NCBI RefSeq assembly: GCF_010183535.1
Contig: NC_071331.1
Location: 1,488,001 to 1,552,000, forward strand
Reading direction: 5' to 3'
Source of the DNA: Caenorhabditis remanei
Lineage: Eukaryota; Nematoda; Chromadorea; Rhabditida; Rhabditidae
DNA length: 64,000 bases
Below are positions 1 through 10,859 of the stretch, in pieces. The number at the start of each line of letters is the position of its first letter. The stretch's first letter is position 1. A program made the position numbers and the translations under genes. The notes beneath the pieces were generated by a model. It saw only the letters and a list, made by a program, of their open reading frames with translations, was not told the origin of the DNA and made no database searches.

Positions 1-1390
1 AAATAGAGGATTCCAAACGTGTTGTCCGTTTCTGGATTGATCCACGTCATAAAAAGTTATGAGCCGTTTTTTAAGAAGTGAAGACGTGAAGGATTTTTCG
101 ATGTTATTAGATTCGGGAAAAATAGAGGATTCCAAACGTGTTTTCCGTTTCTGGATTGATCCACGTCGTGAAAAGTTATGAGCCGTTTTCTAAAATGTGA
201 AGACGTGAAGGATTTTTTGATGTTATTGGATTCAGAAACAATAGAGGATTCCAAACGTGTTGTCCGTTTCTGGATTGATCCACGTCATAAAAAGTTATGA
301 GCCGTTTTTTAAGAAGTGAAGACGTGAAGGATTTTTCGATGTTATTAGATTCGGGAAAAATAGAGGATTCCAAACGTGTTTTCCGTTTCTGGATTGATCT
401 ATGTCATAAAAAGTTATGAGCCGTTTTCTAAAATGTGAAGACGTGAAGGATTTTTTGATGTTATTGGATTCAGAAACAATAGAGGATTCCAAACGTGTTG
501 TCCGTTTCTGGATTGATCCACGTCATAAAAAGTTATGAGCCGTTTTTTAAGAAGTGAAGACGTGAAGGATTTTTCGATGTTATTAGATTCGGGAAAAATA
601 GAGGATTCCAAACGTGTTTTCCGTTTCTGGATTGATCCACGTCGTGAAAAGTTATGAGCCGTTTTCTAAAATGTGATGACGTGAAGGATTTTTTGATATC
701 ATTGGATTCGGGAAAAATAGATGATTCCAAACGTGTTTTCCGTTTCTGGATTGATCCACGCCATAAAAAGTTATGAGCCGTTTTCTAAAATGTGAAGACG
801 TGAAGGATTTTTTGATGTTATTGGATTCAGAAACAATAGAGGATTCCAAACGTGTGGTCCGTTTCTGGATTGATCCACGTCGTGAAAAGTTATGAGCCGT
901 TTTCTAAAATGTGATGACGTGAAGGATTTTTTGATATCACTGGATTCGGGAAAAATAGAGGATTCCAAACGTGTTGCCCGTTTCTGGATTGATCCACGCC
1001 ATAAAAAGTTATGAGCCGTTTTCTAAAATGTGAAGACGTGAAGGATTTTTTGATATCACTGGATTCGGGAAAAATAGATGATTCCAAACGTGTGGTCCGT
1101 TTCTGGATTGATCCACGCCATAAAAAGTTATGAGCCGTTTTCTAAAATGTGAAGACGTGAAGGATTTTTTGATATCATTGGATTCGGGAAATATAGATGA
1201 TTCCAGACGTGTTGTCCGTTTCTGGATTGATCCACGTCATAAAAAGTTATGAGCCGTTTTTTAAAATGTGAAAACGTGAAGGATTTTTTGATATCATTGG
1301 ATTCGGGAAAAATAGATGATTCCAAACGTGTGGTCCGTTTCTGGATTGATCCACGTCATAAAAAGTTATGAGCCGTTTTTTAAGAAGTGA
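1..1390. repeat. 119-bp minisatellite array 1 (runs off the left edge)
   Basis: About 11.5 head-to-tail units of 119 bp, each carrying landmarks such as GGATTCCAAACGTGT, CCGTTTCTGGATTGATCC and AAAAGTTATGAGCCG. The unit is 119 nt (not a multiple of 3), so every unit yields the same chance 65-residue minus-strand frame. These are not genes. Left part of the array shows a two-unit (238-bp) alternation of GTTGTCC and GTTTTCC variants. The array degenerates at about 1390 and leads into a Helitron-like 3' terminus. The same unit recurs at 14,820-17,000. Confidence 0.95.
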
Positions 1391-1464
1391 ATATCATAAC
1401 TTGCTTCAAAATGGTCGTAGAACAAAAATTCAAAGCTTGCTTGGCACCGCGCCACCTAGCGGAG

Positions 1465-1489
1465 CCCGCCGGCAGGCGGGGGACGCTAG
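1465..1489 (+). mobile_element. Helitron-like 3' terminus (hairpin + CTAG)
   Basis: CCCGCC (1465-1470), GGCA loop and GGCGGG (1475-1480) form a GC hairpin. It is followed six bases later by CTAG (1486-1489) and then T. Helitrons end in a short GC hairpin a few bases before CTRR and insert between A and T. The same terminus with different flanks occurs at 17,087-17,111, again just after a 119-bp array, so array plus tail appear to be one non-autonomous element. No Rep/helicase is present in the window. The 5' end of this copy lies outside. Confidence 0.7.
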
Positions 1490-2150
1490 TCAAACAGATA
1501 CCTAGTTAGATTCTTGTGAAAAGTTATGCAACTAGAAGAAAATTGTGATATTTGACATTTCCCGCTTTAGTAAACCATACATTGTTTCAATAACAACTTG
1601 ATTTCTTTTAAACCAAGCCGAGCCCACACAATTTTCGGTCGTTACGGTAGAGAGAGTAAATGCCTACCGATTTTATGAGTTCTACAGAACATTATTTTCC
1701 TTGTGGAATGTGATGAAGGTCCAGATACCATTCTTTGTCCGAACCTACCTCTAATTGCCCCGTTCTGTGTAAATTACTGATATGTCAATATCGAACAACT
1801 CGAATCGAAAAAACGAGCCCATTTGATCGGAATTCACTAACAAGCTAGCTTACACAGAATACACAGAATTGCCAACTTTTAAATATGACCTTGAAAGCGA
1901 GAATCCAAAACTGAAATTTTTACGGAATCATTGTAATGATATACTGTGTTTATCAAATATCGTCTTATTAGTATGTTTTTTGATTTCATGAATAAAAATA
2001 ACTCGGTGAAACCGAAAGAAAACACATTTCTTTGGAAAAACTATTTCATATTTCTCTTTTTTTGTACTCCATCTGATAAAAATGCAATTCCAAGCTACAA
2101 ATGACCTTGAATTCAATAAATCAATCTCAAATATTGTTTTGATTTATTAC
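1490..2150. other. Gene-free spacer, 5' part of duplicated locus
   Basis: No coding signal. From about 1826 the sequence (GATCGGAATT, then CACAGAATACACAGAATT, then ATTTTTACGGAA) is a diverged copy of 23,127-23,240. This marks the left part of the segment duplicated between the hlh copy 1 and copy 2 loci. Confidence 0.6.
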
Positions 2151-2154
2151 ATTT

Positions 2155-2600
2155 TTTCTGTTCCAATTGACAGGTATTGTTTATTCAAATAACACAAAAA
2201 CCAGTGAGACGCAGATCCCCTCTAAAATCGTTATTTTCCTTGTCTAAACGTTACCTTAGTTCATAGCCTTCAAAAACACCAAATTTTACCCCATTTTCCT
2301 CTTTTCCCCGCATGCTCTGAATTGATAAATCCGCCAATTGAGATTTAATATCTATTCATAAAATGGGGGAGGAGAGTTATGAAAATGGAAGACACCCCTC
2401 TCCCATCCCTTTGGTCCCTTCCGACCACCTGTTGCATCAAGGGAAAAGCATGGGAACAGATTGTTTCATGCCTTGAGTATTTTGAAACTAACTCTTACTG
2501 TTTCGCAATGTTGATTTGCTTTTCTCCTGTTTTCATAAAATTACTAGATCATGGAACAACAAACCTGAAAAAAATAATTTCCGTCATCACTCTTTAGTTT
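2155..2600 (+). repeat. Block R copy 1 (upstream module)
   Basis: Repeated about 400-bp module. Its best conserved core is 2315-2382: CTCTGAATTGATA, then ATCCGC, TTGAGAT, ATCTATTCATA and GGGGGAGGAGAGTTATGA. It is followed by a conserved tail with GACCACCTGTTGCATCA and AACAGATTGTTTCATG. Five more copies lie upstream of the two hlh genes. A 72-residue frame inside is not kept in the other copies, so I treat the block as noncoding. Confidence 0.8.
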
Positions 2601-2601
2601 A

Positions 2602-2730
2602 ATGGGGTTATTCACGTCCGGAAGAAACGTTTTTTCCCTCGATTCATTTCCCGGAATAAACGGAAAAAACGTTTTTTCCGGCAAATGAATCGAGGGAAAA
2701 AACGTTTCTTTCAGACGTGAATAACCCCAT
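2602..2730. mobile_element. 129-bp hairpin MITE
   Basis: Nearly the whole segment is an inverted repeat: ATGGGGTTATTCACGTC at the left end, its complement at the right end, and inner arms with GAAACGTTTTTTCCCTCG. The loop is around CCCGGAATAAACGG. No open frame. Superfamily is not assigned because no clean target duplication is visible. Confidence 0.8.
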
Positions 2731-2739
2731 AAGTTTTGT

Positions 2740-3390
2740 TGAATAACTGTCTGCTCCTGAATGTTACTTTATAGGTAGATTAGATAAAACAGAATCATTT
2801 AATAAAACCCACAATCTCTTTTATATGTTTTTGAAACGGTTATATAGATCGGAACTAAAAAAAACCAACAAGCTAGCTCACTGGATGTATACAAAGTTAG
2901 AATTTCTGTTTCAGAAAATAGTTTTGGAAGCTTCATACCAAATTGGTTACTGACGCATTTTGCGTGTAGCCTGCAAAACTTCCCGCCACAGTGATTATTG
3001 TGATCTCTAAAAAATGTTGGATCTCAAGTTATGGTGGGAACGCTTTTCAGACAAATGAAGCACGTTTTGAGATTTTTTGGTTAAAACACTTTTACCGAAA
3101 ATCCAAAACGATCGTCTAAAAGGAAATCCTGTATGCTTCATTTTAAATTATCAAATGATAATTTTGGAAATCTGAAAATTTGTTTTCAGGAAAAATCAGC
3201 GTTTTTGAAACAAAAGTCGAGAAAAATAAGTTTATCATTTTTGTAATTTACAAATGCGCTCTAATGAAAAAAATTATATATCGAAAATTCTAACACAATG
3301 CCTAGCTATATCAGCCAATGGAAATCCAACCAACTCATGATGAAAATCTGGAACAGTGAAAACAGAGAACCTTATATAGCAGTGTTTTGA
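2740..3390. other. AT-rich spacer with one 21U candidate
   Basis: No gene or recognisable repeat apart from the 21U-RNA candidate at 2906. It separates block R copies 1 and 2. Confidence 0.5.
2906..2971 (+). ncRNA. Candidate 21U-RNA locus
   Basis: Exact Ruby core CTGTTTCA at 2906-2913. The YRNT word TACT places the candidate 5' U at 2951, 38 nt past the core. Lies in AT-rich spacer, as expected for type I piRNA loci. Expression is not shown. Confidence 0.55.
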
Positions 3391-3835
3391 TTTACAAAAT
3401 TTTCTCTGTTCCACTTGAGAGATATCCCTTCTTTGAATGATACAGAAACCATTAAGAGTCTCTGAATATCTCTAGAATCCTTATTTTTTATTGTGCAACT
3501 CTGTGAAAATTACCTTAAGTTTTTAAAACACACCCTTCTCTTTTTTATACATTTCCCCGCAAAATCACTTGTTCTCTTCGTTTTCCCACTCTGAATTGAT
3601 TCATCCGCTCGTTGAGATCTAATCTCTATTCATAAAATGGGGGAGGAGAGTTATGACTATTCAAAATACATGACACTCATTTTTGGTAACTTCTGGCCAT
3701 CAGTTACACCAAGTGAAAAGAATTGAAACAGATTGTTTCCTGTTTTGGATATTTTGAAACTAACTCTTACTGTTTCACAAGGTTGATTTTCTTTTCTCTT
3801 GTTCTTATGAAATTATTGGTTATTAAATAACTGAA
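3390..3835 (+). repeat. Block R copy 2
   Basis: Core at 3589-3657 is the same module as at 2315-2382 and 5697-5764. Its tail keeps the ACTGTTTCACAAGG segment, which is also a Ruby-motif core (3770-3777). Confidence 0.8.
3724..3731 (-). promoter_or_regulatory. Ruby-motif core, minus strand, no YRNT found
   Basis: TGAAACAG on the plus strand. I did not find a YRNT in the 37-41 nt window. It forms the left half of a head-to-head pair with 3770. Confidence 0.3.
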
Positions 3836-3837
3836 GC
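3770..3837 (+). ncRNA. Candidate 21U-RNA locus
   Basis: CTGTTTCA at 3770-3777. TATT gives a candidate 5' U at 3817 (+40). Sits in the tail of block R copy 2; the paralogous spot in copy 5 (23,958) also has an intact motif. Confidence 0.45.
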
Positions 3838-3959
3838 AGACGGAATCATTTAATGAAACCTACATACAATCATGTTTCCCATATTTTTGAAGAATTTTTT
3901 AAAACGAGCTATATAAATCAGAATTCCTATCACTAGCAAGCTAACAGAAATCCAACCAA

Positions 3960-4158
3960 CTTCTAATGAAAATCTGGAACAGTAAAATCTTGAAAAGCAG
4001 TATTTCAATTATTTTTCCGTTCCACTTGAGATGTATCTCTCCTTCGAATTATACAGAAATCACTCCGAGTCTCTGTATATCTCTAGAATCCTTATTTTTT
4101 ATTGTGCAACTCTGTGAAAATTACCTTAAGTTTTTACAACACTCCCTTCTCTTTTTTA
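3960..4158 (+). repeat. Block R copy 3, left half
   Basis: Parallel to 3310-3550 (frame of AACCAACTTCTAATGAAAATC, then TTCCACTTGAG, then CCTTCTCTTTTTTA). It breaks off at the start of the 1.5-kb repeat unit and resumes at 5649 with TACATTTCCCCGC. The repeat therefore inserted into a pre-existing block R. Confidence 0.75.
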
Positions 4159-5648
4159 CCAGTCGGTTCACGTCGCCTAACGGCGACTGAACCTCCTTCT
4201 CAACACCACCCTTCGAAGTGTTACAGCGCCTGCGGCGCTTCTCACATCGTTCAAACAGTCGGGGTATCAGAATTCTCTTTTTCTTCTGGTCCTATAACTT
4301 TTCTTCGATTGTTGGTAGTTTTTATTAGCTGAGAAACCCGTTCCAAAGAGAACAATTAAAACACCCCTACTTTTCCGATAAGATTTCGATAAATTACTTT
4401 AGAAAAACAGGAACTTGGTAACTCTATTTTCCCTCTCATCAAAAGGCAGGTGATCCTCTAAATATTAAGTTTTAACTTTTGACTGATCGGCGGCGATGCC
4501 GCCTCCCTCCTCTGAGTATGGCAAACTAAGACCATGTTTAGAAAAATCCTTATTCTAGAATTTGTTTCTTTTTTGAAGGTAACCGAGCTACGACAAAGTT
4601 CCTTATTCAGAAATCACCATTTCTTCTTGAGTAGTGTTATTTCATTCTCTATACTCCTAGTCGTTTATTTAATGGTTGAGACATCCAAGTCTCAGAATTA
4701 ATTGTACTAAATACAGGAAATGTGTTTTTTTTTTGCCTTTTACCAAAAGAAAATTTCCTATTCACATCTTCAAAAGATACGTTTAAAGTATTCTTTTGAA
4801 GTTTTTGACATATCGGCGGCGATGCCGCCTCCCTCCCCCAAAACCTTTCAATATTTTTTTCATATACACGGAAATCTTCTTTTTAGTTTGGTTCCATCCA
4901 AAAAGTTCTGCTTCCTAAACTTTGGACTGTTCGGCGGCAATGCCATTTTTCTTCTCTAGAAACATATTTCTTACATATTTCTAAATTCAACAGTTAAAGA
5001 AGCCCCCTTATTCAGTCTATTTTGATTTCAATCCTCCTCATTCGTACCTGAAAGTGCTTCACAAAAAATTCTCAAAGTTCATAAAAAACACTTTTTAAAC
5101 ACCGTTAAACACCGTTAAAGTTGGAACTCAATCATCCATTATGACAGAATTGTAGCGGTGTGTACAGAGTCAACAGAAAGATAGCTACTCCACCCTTTTG
5201 TTCTAAAATCTCGACTATAACAAAGATATTTACAACCTCCGTATACTGGCTGTCTATGTTCTTATCAAAACAAAAAACCAAAAAACTTTTCCGACCTGAC
5301 GGGGACGAACTCACTACCCCATGGGTGAGTGTCATCTGCGTAGACCGCTACACCAAATACGCGCGGCCGGGGCGCTTTCGAGAATGCAGTCAAGAAACAC
5401 CGAGTCAGTAGTTTTGAGTTTTCCACCACCCTGTCGGGACACACCTTTTTTGCACGCTTTCTACTGTTAAAATCGGAATCGTCTCCAGAAGACGTCAAAT
5501 TTGATATTTTTGAAAAAAGAAAAGTTCGGGCATCATGTAAGGGAAATTTCCAATCTATCTATCTAGGTTTCATAAAAATCGGTCCACTACGGAGGGAGTT
5601 ATGACATGCAACAAATAAACAGACACACGGATCTGTTGAATGTTATTA
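4159..5648. repeat. GGCGGC-hairpin repeat, unit 1
   Basis: First of three copies of a 1.5-1.7 kb dispersed repeat. It begins CCAGTCGGTTCACGTCGCC and ends near GACATGCAACAAATAAAC. It is studded with short perfect hairpins: GTCGCCTAACGGCGAC, GCGCCTGCGGCGC and several GGCGGCGATGCCGCC followed by TCCC. The 3' part contains a minus-strand frame (5265-5498) whose middle (residues LLTRCFLTAF and HPWGSEFVP) is also open in units 2 and 3. It is interrupted differently at the ends, so it may be a relic of a mobile-element protein. Comparison with the intact block R at 3540-3560 fixes both insertion boundaries. Confidence 0.75.
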
Positions 5649-5904
5649 GTAAAGATACATTTCCCCGCAAAATCACTTGTTCTCTTCGTTTTCCCGCTCT
5701 GAATTGATACATCCGCTCGTTGAGATCTAATCTCTATTCATAAGAAAGGGGGAAGGAGTTATAACAATTCAAATGAGAGGACACCCCTCCTTCGGAGCAT
5801 TTCCGACCATCTGTTGCATCAAGGGAAGATCATTGTAACAGATTGTTTCATGCTTTGGATACTTTCATGGAGAGTGTGTTTGGTTGATAGCTATTATTAG
5901 GAAA
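5649..5904 (+). repeat. Block R copy 3, right half
   Basis: Core at 5697-5764, continuing the module interrupted at 4158. Ends in GGAGAGTGTGTTTGGTTGATAG, shared with 24,650-24,670, where repeat unit 2 begins. Confidence 0.75.
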
Positions 5905-7494
5905 CCAGTCGGTTCACGTCGCCTAACGGCGACTGAACCTCCTTCTCAACACCACCCTTCTAAGTGTTACAGCGCCTGCGGCGCTTCTCACATGGTTCAA
6001 ACACTCGGGATTTCAGAATTCTCTTATTCTTCTGGTCTATAACTTTTTCGATTGTTGGTAATTTTTATTAGATGAGCAACCCGTTCCAGAGAACAATTAA
6101 AACACCCCTACTTTTCTGATAAGATTTCGGAAAATTATTTCAGAAGAACATGAACTTGGTAACTCTATTTTTCTTTCATCAAAAGCAGGCAATCCTCCAA
6201 ATATTAGGTTTTAACTTTTGACTGATCGGCGGCGATGCCGCCTCCCTTTTCTGAATATAGCAAATTAAGTCCTTATTTAGACAAATCCTTAGTCTAGAAT
6301 TTGTTCCTTTTTTGAAGGAAACTGAGCTACGACAAAGTTCCTTATTCAGAAATCACCATTACTTCTTGAGTAGTGTCATCTCATTCTCTATGTTCCTAGT
6401 CGCTTATTTAATGGTAGAGACATCCGAGTCTCAGAATTAATTGTACTAAATACAGGGAATGTGTTTTTTTGCCTGACTGCGAAACCTTTTACCAAAAGAG
6501 AATTTTCTATTCACATCTTCAAAACATACGTTTGAAGTATTCTTTTGAAGTTTTTGACTTATCCGCAGCGATGCCGCCTCCCTCCCCCAAATTCTTTCAA
6601 GATTTTTTTTCATATACACGGTAATCTTTTTTTAGTTTGGTTTGATCCAAAAAGTCCTGCTTTCTAAGTTTTTCACTGTTCGGCGGCGTTGCCGCCTCTC
6701 TTCTCTGGAATATTTCGAAACTAAAACTATTAACATGTCTACCTACTAAGTTCCTGGTCGTTTTCTTTTATTTTCTCTATTGTGATTGCGTTAGTGGCTT
6801 TTGGTCCATCATCTCGAATAAAAACTAACTAACTAAAAAAAACAAAGAAAAAAATTTTGAGTTTTAAACGATCGGCGACAATGCCGCATGACTTCCCCAT
6901 GAAGATTCGGACGAAAAGTTTATTGTTAACTACTATCAGTTTCTGACTCGGTGTTTGTAGGATTGTGAATTTTTAAAAACCGTCAAAGTTGGACCTCAAT
7001 CATCCCTTCTGACAGAATTGTAGCGGTGTGTACAGAGTCAACAGAAAGATAGCTACTCCACCCTTTTGTTCTAAAATCTCGACCATAATTACAACTTTCA
7101 TATACTGACTGTCAAAAAAACCAAAAAACTTTTCGAACCTGGCGGGAACGAACTCACTACCCCATGGGTGAGAGTCATCTGCGTAGACCGCTACACTAAA
7201 TACGCGCGGCCGAGTCGCTCTCGAGAATGCAGTCAAGAAACACCGAGTCAGTAGTTTTGAGCTTTCTACCACCCTGTCGGGACACACCTTTTCTGAACGC
7301 TTTCTACTGTTGAAATCGACCTCGTCTCCAGAAGACGTCAAATTTGATATTTTTGAAAAAAGAAAAGTTCGGGCATCATCTAAGGGAAATTTCCAATCTA
7401 TCTATGTAGGTTTCATAAAAATCGGTCAACTACAAAGGGAGTTATGACATGCAACAAATAAACAGACACACGGATCTGTTGAATATTATTAGCA
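5905..7494. repeat. GGCGGC-hairpin repeat, unit 2
   Basis: Second copy, tandem with unit 3: the junction AATATTATTAGCACCAGTCG at 7485 is direct. It keeps the GTCGCCTAACGGCGAC and GGCGGC-GAT-GCCGCC hairpins. The minus-strand frame at 7000-7341 is longer (113 codons) than in units 1 and 3 through indels. Compared with unit 1 it has an extra segment around 6730-6990, with GTCTACCTACTAAGTTCC and the pentanucleotide run CTAACTAACTAAA, shared with unit 3. Confidence 0.75.
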
Positions 7495-9197
7495 CCAGTC
7501 GGTTCACGTCGCCTAACGGCGACTGAACCTCCTTCTCAACACCACCCTTCTAGGTGTTACAGCGCCTGCGGCGCTTCTCACATGGTTCAAACAATCGGGG
7601 TATCAGAATTCTCTTTTTCTTCTGGTCCTATAACTTTTCTTCGATTGTTGGTAGTTTTTATTAGCTGAGCAACCCGTTCCAGAGAAAACAATTTAAACAC
7701 TCCTACTTTTCTGATAAGGTTTCGACAAATAACTTCAGAAGAACAGGAACTTGGTTACTCTTTTCCCTCTCATCAATAGGCAGGCGATCCTCTAAATATA
7801 AAGTTTCAACTTTTGATTGATCGGCGGCGATGCCGCCACCCTCCTCAGAATATGGCAGATATGGCAAACTAAGGCCATATTTAAACAGATTCTTATTCTA
7901 AAATTTGCTTCTTTTTTGAAGGTAACCGAGCTACGACAAAGTTCCTCATTCAGAAATCACGGGTCTCAGAATTAACTGTACTAAATACAGGGAATGTGTT
8001 CTTTGCCTGATTGAGAATCCTTTTACCAAAAGAGAATTTCCTTTTCTCATCTTCAAAAGATGCGTTTAAAGTATTCTTTTAAAGATTTTGACTTATCAGC
8101 GGCGATGCCGCCTCCCTCCCTCAAATTCTTTAAAGATTTTGTTTCATATACACGGAAATCTTCTTTTAGTTTAATTTGATCCAAAACGTTCTGCTTCCTA
8201 AATTTTGGACTGTTCGGCGGCGATGCCGCCTCTCTTCTCTAGAATACTTCGAAACTAAAACTATTTCACATATTTCTAAGTTCAAAAGTTAAAGAAGCCC
8301 CTTATTCAATCTATTTTGATTTCAATCCTTTTCATTCGTACCTGAGTGCTTCACAAAAATTTTCAAAGTTCTTAAAGAAAACAAAACTTCTTGATTCCCC
8401 TAAATATCTCACTCTTAACATGTCTACCTACTAAGTTCCTGGTCGTTTTCTTTTATTTTCTCTATTGTGATTGTGTTAGTGGTTTTTGGCTCATCATCTC
8501 AAATAAAAACTAACTAACTAAAAAAAACAAAGAAAAACATTTTGAGTTTTTAAACGATTGGCGACAATGCCGTATGACTTCCCCATGAAAATTCGGACGA
8601 AAGGTTTATTGTTAACTACTATCAGTTTCTGACTCGGTGTTTGTAGGATTGTGAATTTTTAAACACCGTCAAAGTTGGACCTCAATCATCCCTTCTGACA
8701 GAATTGTAGCGGTGTGTACAGAGTCAACAGAAAGATAGCTACTCCACCCTTTTTTTTATAAAATCTCGACCATAATTACAACTTTCATAGACTGTCTATG
8801 CTCTTATCAAAACAAAAAAACCAAAAAACTTTTCGGACCTGGCGGGAACGAACTCACTACCCCATGGGTGAGAGTCATCTGCGTAGACCGCTACACCAAA
8901 TACGCGCGGCCGCGGCGCTCTCGAGAATGCAGTCAAGAAACATCGAGTCAGTAGTTTTGAGCTTTCAACCACCCTGTCGGGACACATCTTTTCTGAACGA
9001 TTTCTACTGTTGAAATCGACATCGTCTCCAGAAGACGTCAAATTTGTTATTTTTGAAAAAAGAAAAGTTCGGGCATAATCTAAGGGAAATTTCCAATCTA
9101 TCTATGTAGGTTTCATAAAAATCGGTGCACTACGGAGGGAGTTATGACATGCAACAAATAAATCGACAGACATACTCTGTTGAATATTATTAGTAAA
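7495..9197. repeat. GGCGGC-hairpin repeat, unit 3
   Basis: Third copy, closest to unit 2. The minus-strand frame at 8796-9041 again reads through the central conserved part. Ends with the ACATGCAACAAATAAA tail and ATTATTAGTAAAGAT, where the GGGCC element begins. Confidence 0.75.
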
Positions 9198-9635
9198 GAT
9201 ACTTGTCACGGGCCGGGCCGGGCCGGGCCGGGCCGGGCCGAAATCAGGAAAAATCTCGGCCCGGCCCGGCCCGGCCCGGCCCGGCCCGGCCCGCTCGGCC
9301 CGTTTTGAAACATTTTTTCAAAACATTTTGAGTTTTTGAATTTTTTTTGGAAATTTTTTGAAAAAAGTATAGTTTTCGAATAAACATTTAAAATTGAATC
9401 AAAATGTGAATATGTAATGATAATTTAAGCATTTTTACTGTTTTTTTTCGAAAAATTTCAAAAAAAAATTGGTAAAAATGGGTACCCATTTTTGAATCCG
9501 GGCCGACCGGGCCGGGCCGGGCCGAGAGAAATTTCGGCCCGGCCCGGCCCGGCCCGTGGCGGCCCGGGCCGGGCCGGGCCGGGCCGGGCCGGGCCGACGG
9601 GCCGAGCCGGGCCGGCCCGATTTTTGACAAGTATG
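9198..9635. mobile_element. GGGCC-rich MITE, hAT-like family, copy 1
   Basis: Ends ATACTTGTCA and TGACAAGTAT are inverted repeats. Each end carries runs of GGGCC/GGCCC that face each other, with about 190 bp of AT-rich centre. The element is nearly identical to 29,184-29,571. Here the 15-bp string ATTATTAGTAAAGAT occurs on both sides (9186-9200 and 9636-9650), instead of the 8-bp duplication seen at the other copies. GC-rich frames on both strands are low-complexity artefacts. Confidence 0.8.
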
Positions 9636-9753
9636 ATTATTAGTAAAGATAACATCTTACTGTTTTACAATTTCGATATGTTTTCCTCTTGTTTTCATAA
9701 AATTACTATCATCTCAATGTCGCTGACCTGCTTACATTATGAATTCAATTCTT

Positions 9754-9878
9754 TTTGTGCAAGGAACGCTCGTTCCGCCCCCTCGCGGCGGCTACGCCCA
9801 CTCCCCTTTCAGCATTGCGTTCAATTTTTTAACACTGTCGCAAGAAATGGCCGCAATGCGAGTGTTCCTTGCACAGAA
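9754..9878. mobile_element. 125-bp hairpin MITE
   Basis: Terminal inverted repeat TGTGCAAGGAAC / GTTCCTTGCACA. Internal CCGCCCCCTCGCGGCGG can pair with itself. No coding capacity. No second copy found in the window. Confidence 0.65.
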
Positions 9879-9913
9879 AATTTGAAATAATAATCGTTCC
9901 AGTTACGAAACTC

Positions 9914-9980
9914 AGTCGAATGACAGCTCGAGAAACATCTAACAAGAAAAAATGGTAATCTTCCCTGTCAACTGAAACAG
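9914..9980 (-). ncRNA. Candidate 21U-RNA locus
   Basis: Core TGAAACAG at 9973-9980. TGTT on the minus strand gives a candidate 5' U at 9934 (39 nt from the core). Head-to-head with the + motif at 9990, only 9 bp apart. Confidence 0.45.
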
Positions 9981-9989
9981 ATTTCCTCT

Positions 9990-10055
9990 CTGTTTCAAGA
10001 ATTTTGTTTTTCCCTGTTTCCACAATTGTAACATTCACACAGCCTTCATAAGAAT
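9990..10055 (+). ncRNA. Candidate 21U-RNA locus
   Basis: CTGTTTCA at 9990-9997. CATT gives U at 10,035 (+38). The paralogous locus at 24,874 keeps both motif and YRNT (+39). Confidence 0.6.
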
Positions 10056-10859
10056 ACTTCTGATAGTCCAAGTAAGATACTCACCTTCTCACTATTCCAA
10101 TTCATTATAATAAGTACCAAGGATATCTAATGAAGCTCCATGGTGCATTACGTATTTTTACTGCATAATCTATGCATTTTCAATAGATTCTTTTCACATA
10201 TTAGCTTCTAAATATTAGAATTCAGATACTTGCTTCGCCTGAGATGAATTCATTAACTTTATGTTAATAACTTCTACTTTTCACATTTTCTTGAAGCAGT
10301 TTTCTTGAGAATCTAGTATTTTCAAAAAGTAATTTGTTGAAAAACAGACAGGTCACAGTTGCTAATGGGAAATTTGTTGAGTGAATCTCGAAAAGTCATC
10401 CATTGAAAATGCTCATTTATGTTTTTTTCTGTAACTGTCAAAAGTAGAGCTTATGTGAGGTGTAGGCTAATAAGCACCCGGCCCAAGTAAAAAATATATC
10501 AAAGTCCCGGAACTTTCTTGTTTTTTGCAAATTTCGATAAAAAGTTCAAATAAGGAGGAAATTGATGTATGATAATTCTTGTCAATTAAAGTATTTGGGA
10601 AACACAAAATTAAATAATGCGTTGAGCTAACTTAATTACTTTTCAGAAAGTTAATCGAATTAAAACATCGTCAAACTCGAAATAGCCAATAAAATGATAC
10701 AAGTGAGTGATGAGAAAGATATAAAGCAGGATTTTTTTAAACAACTGAATTCAGTCTTGAAGTTTGGAAACAACTTGTATGTAGATTCTTGCCGTTTCTG
10801 GATCATTACAAAAGTTCATCACAGTCAGATTTGTCAATAATACATTTATAGACACCTCT

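Larger units (their letters stand above)
9880..10850. other. Duplicated upstream flank (matches 24,790-25,800)
   Basis: Long diverged similarity to the copy 2 locus. Shared landmarks in order: GAAACATCTA, TTTCAAGA, CCCTGTTTCCACAATTGT, AACTTTATGTTAATAACTT, AAAAGTCATCCA and CTTGCCGTTTCTGGATCATT. The copy 2 side carries an 88-bp MITE at 24,953; the site at about 10,070 here is empty. No gene in this stretch. Confidence 0.7.

Noticed and set aside
57..1325. Series of 65-residue minus-strand frames (also 14,662-17,041)
   Set aside because: One frame per 119-bp repeat unit, overlapping and in shifting phase; a product of the minisatellite.
9388..9890. Pro/Gly/Arg/Ala-rich frames in both strands
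   Set aside because: Translation of GGGCC runs inside a MITE.
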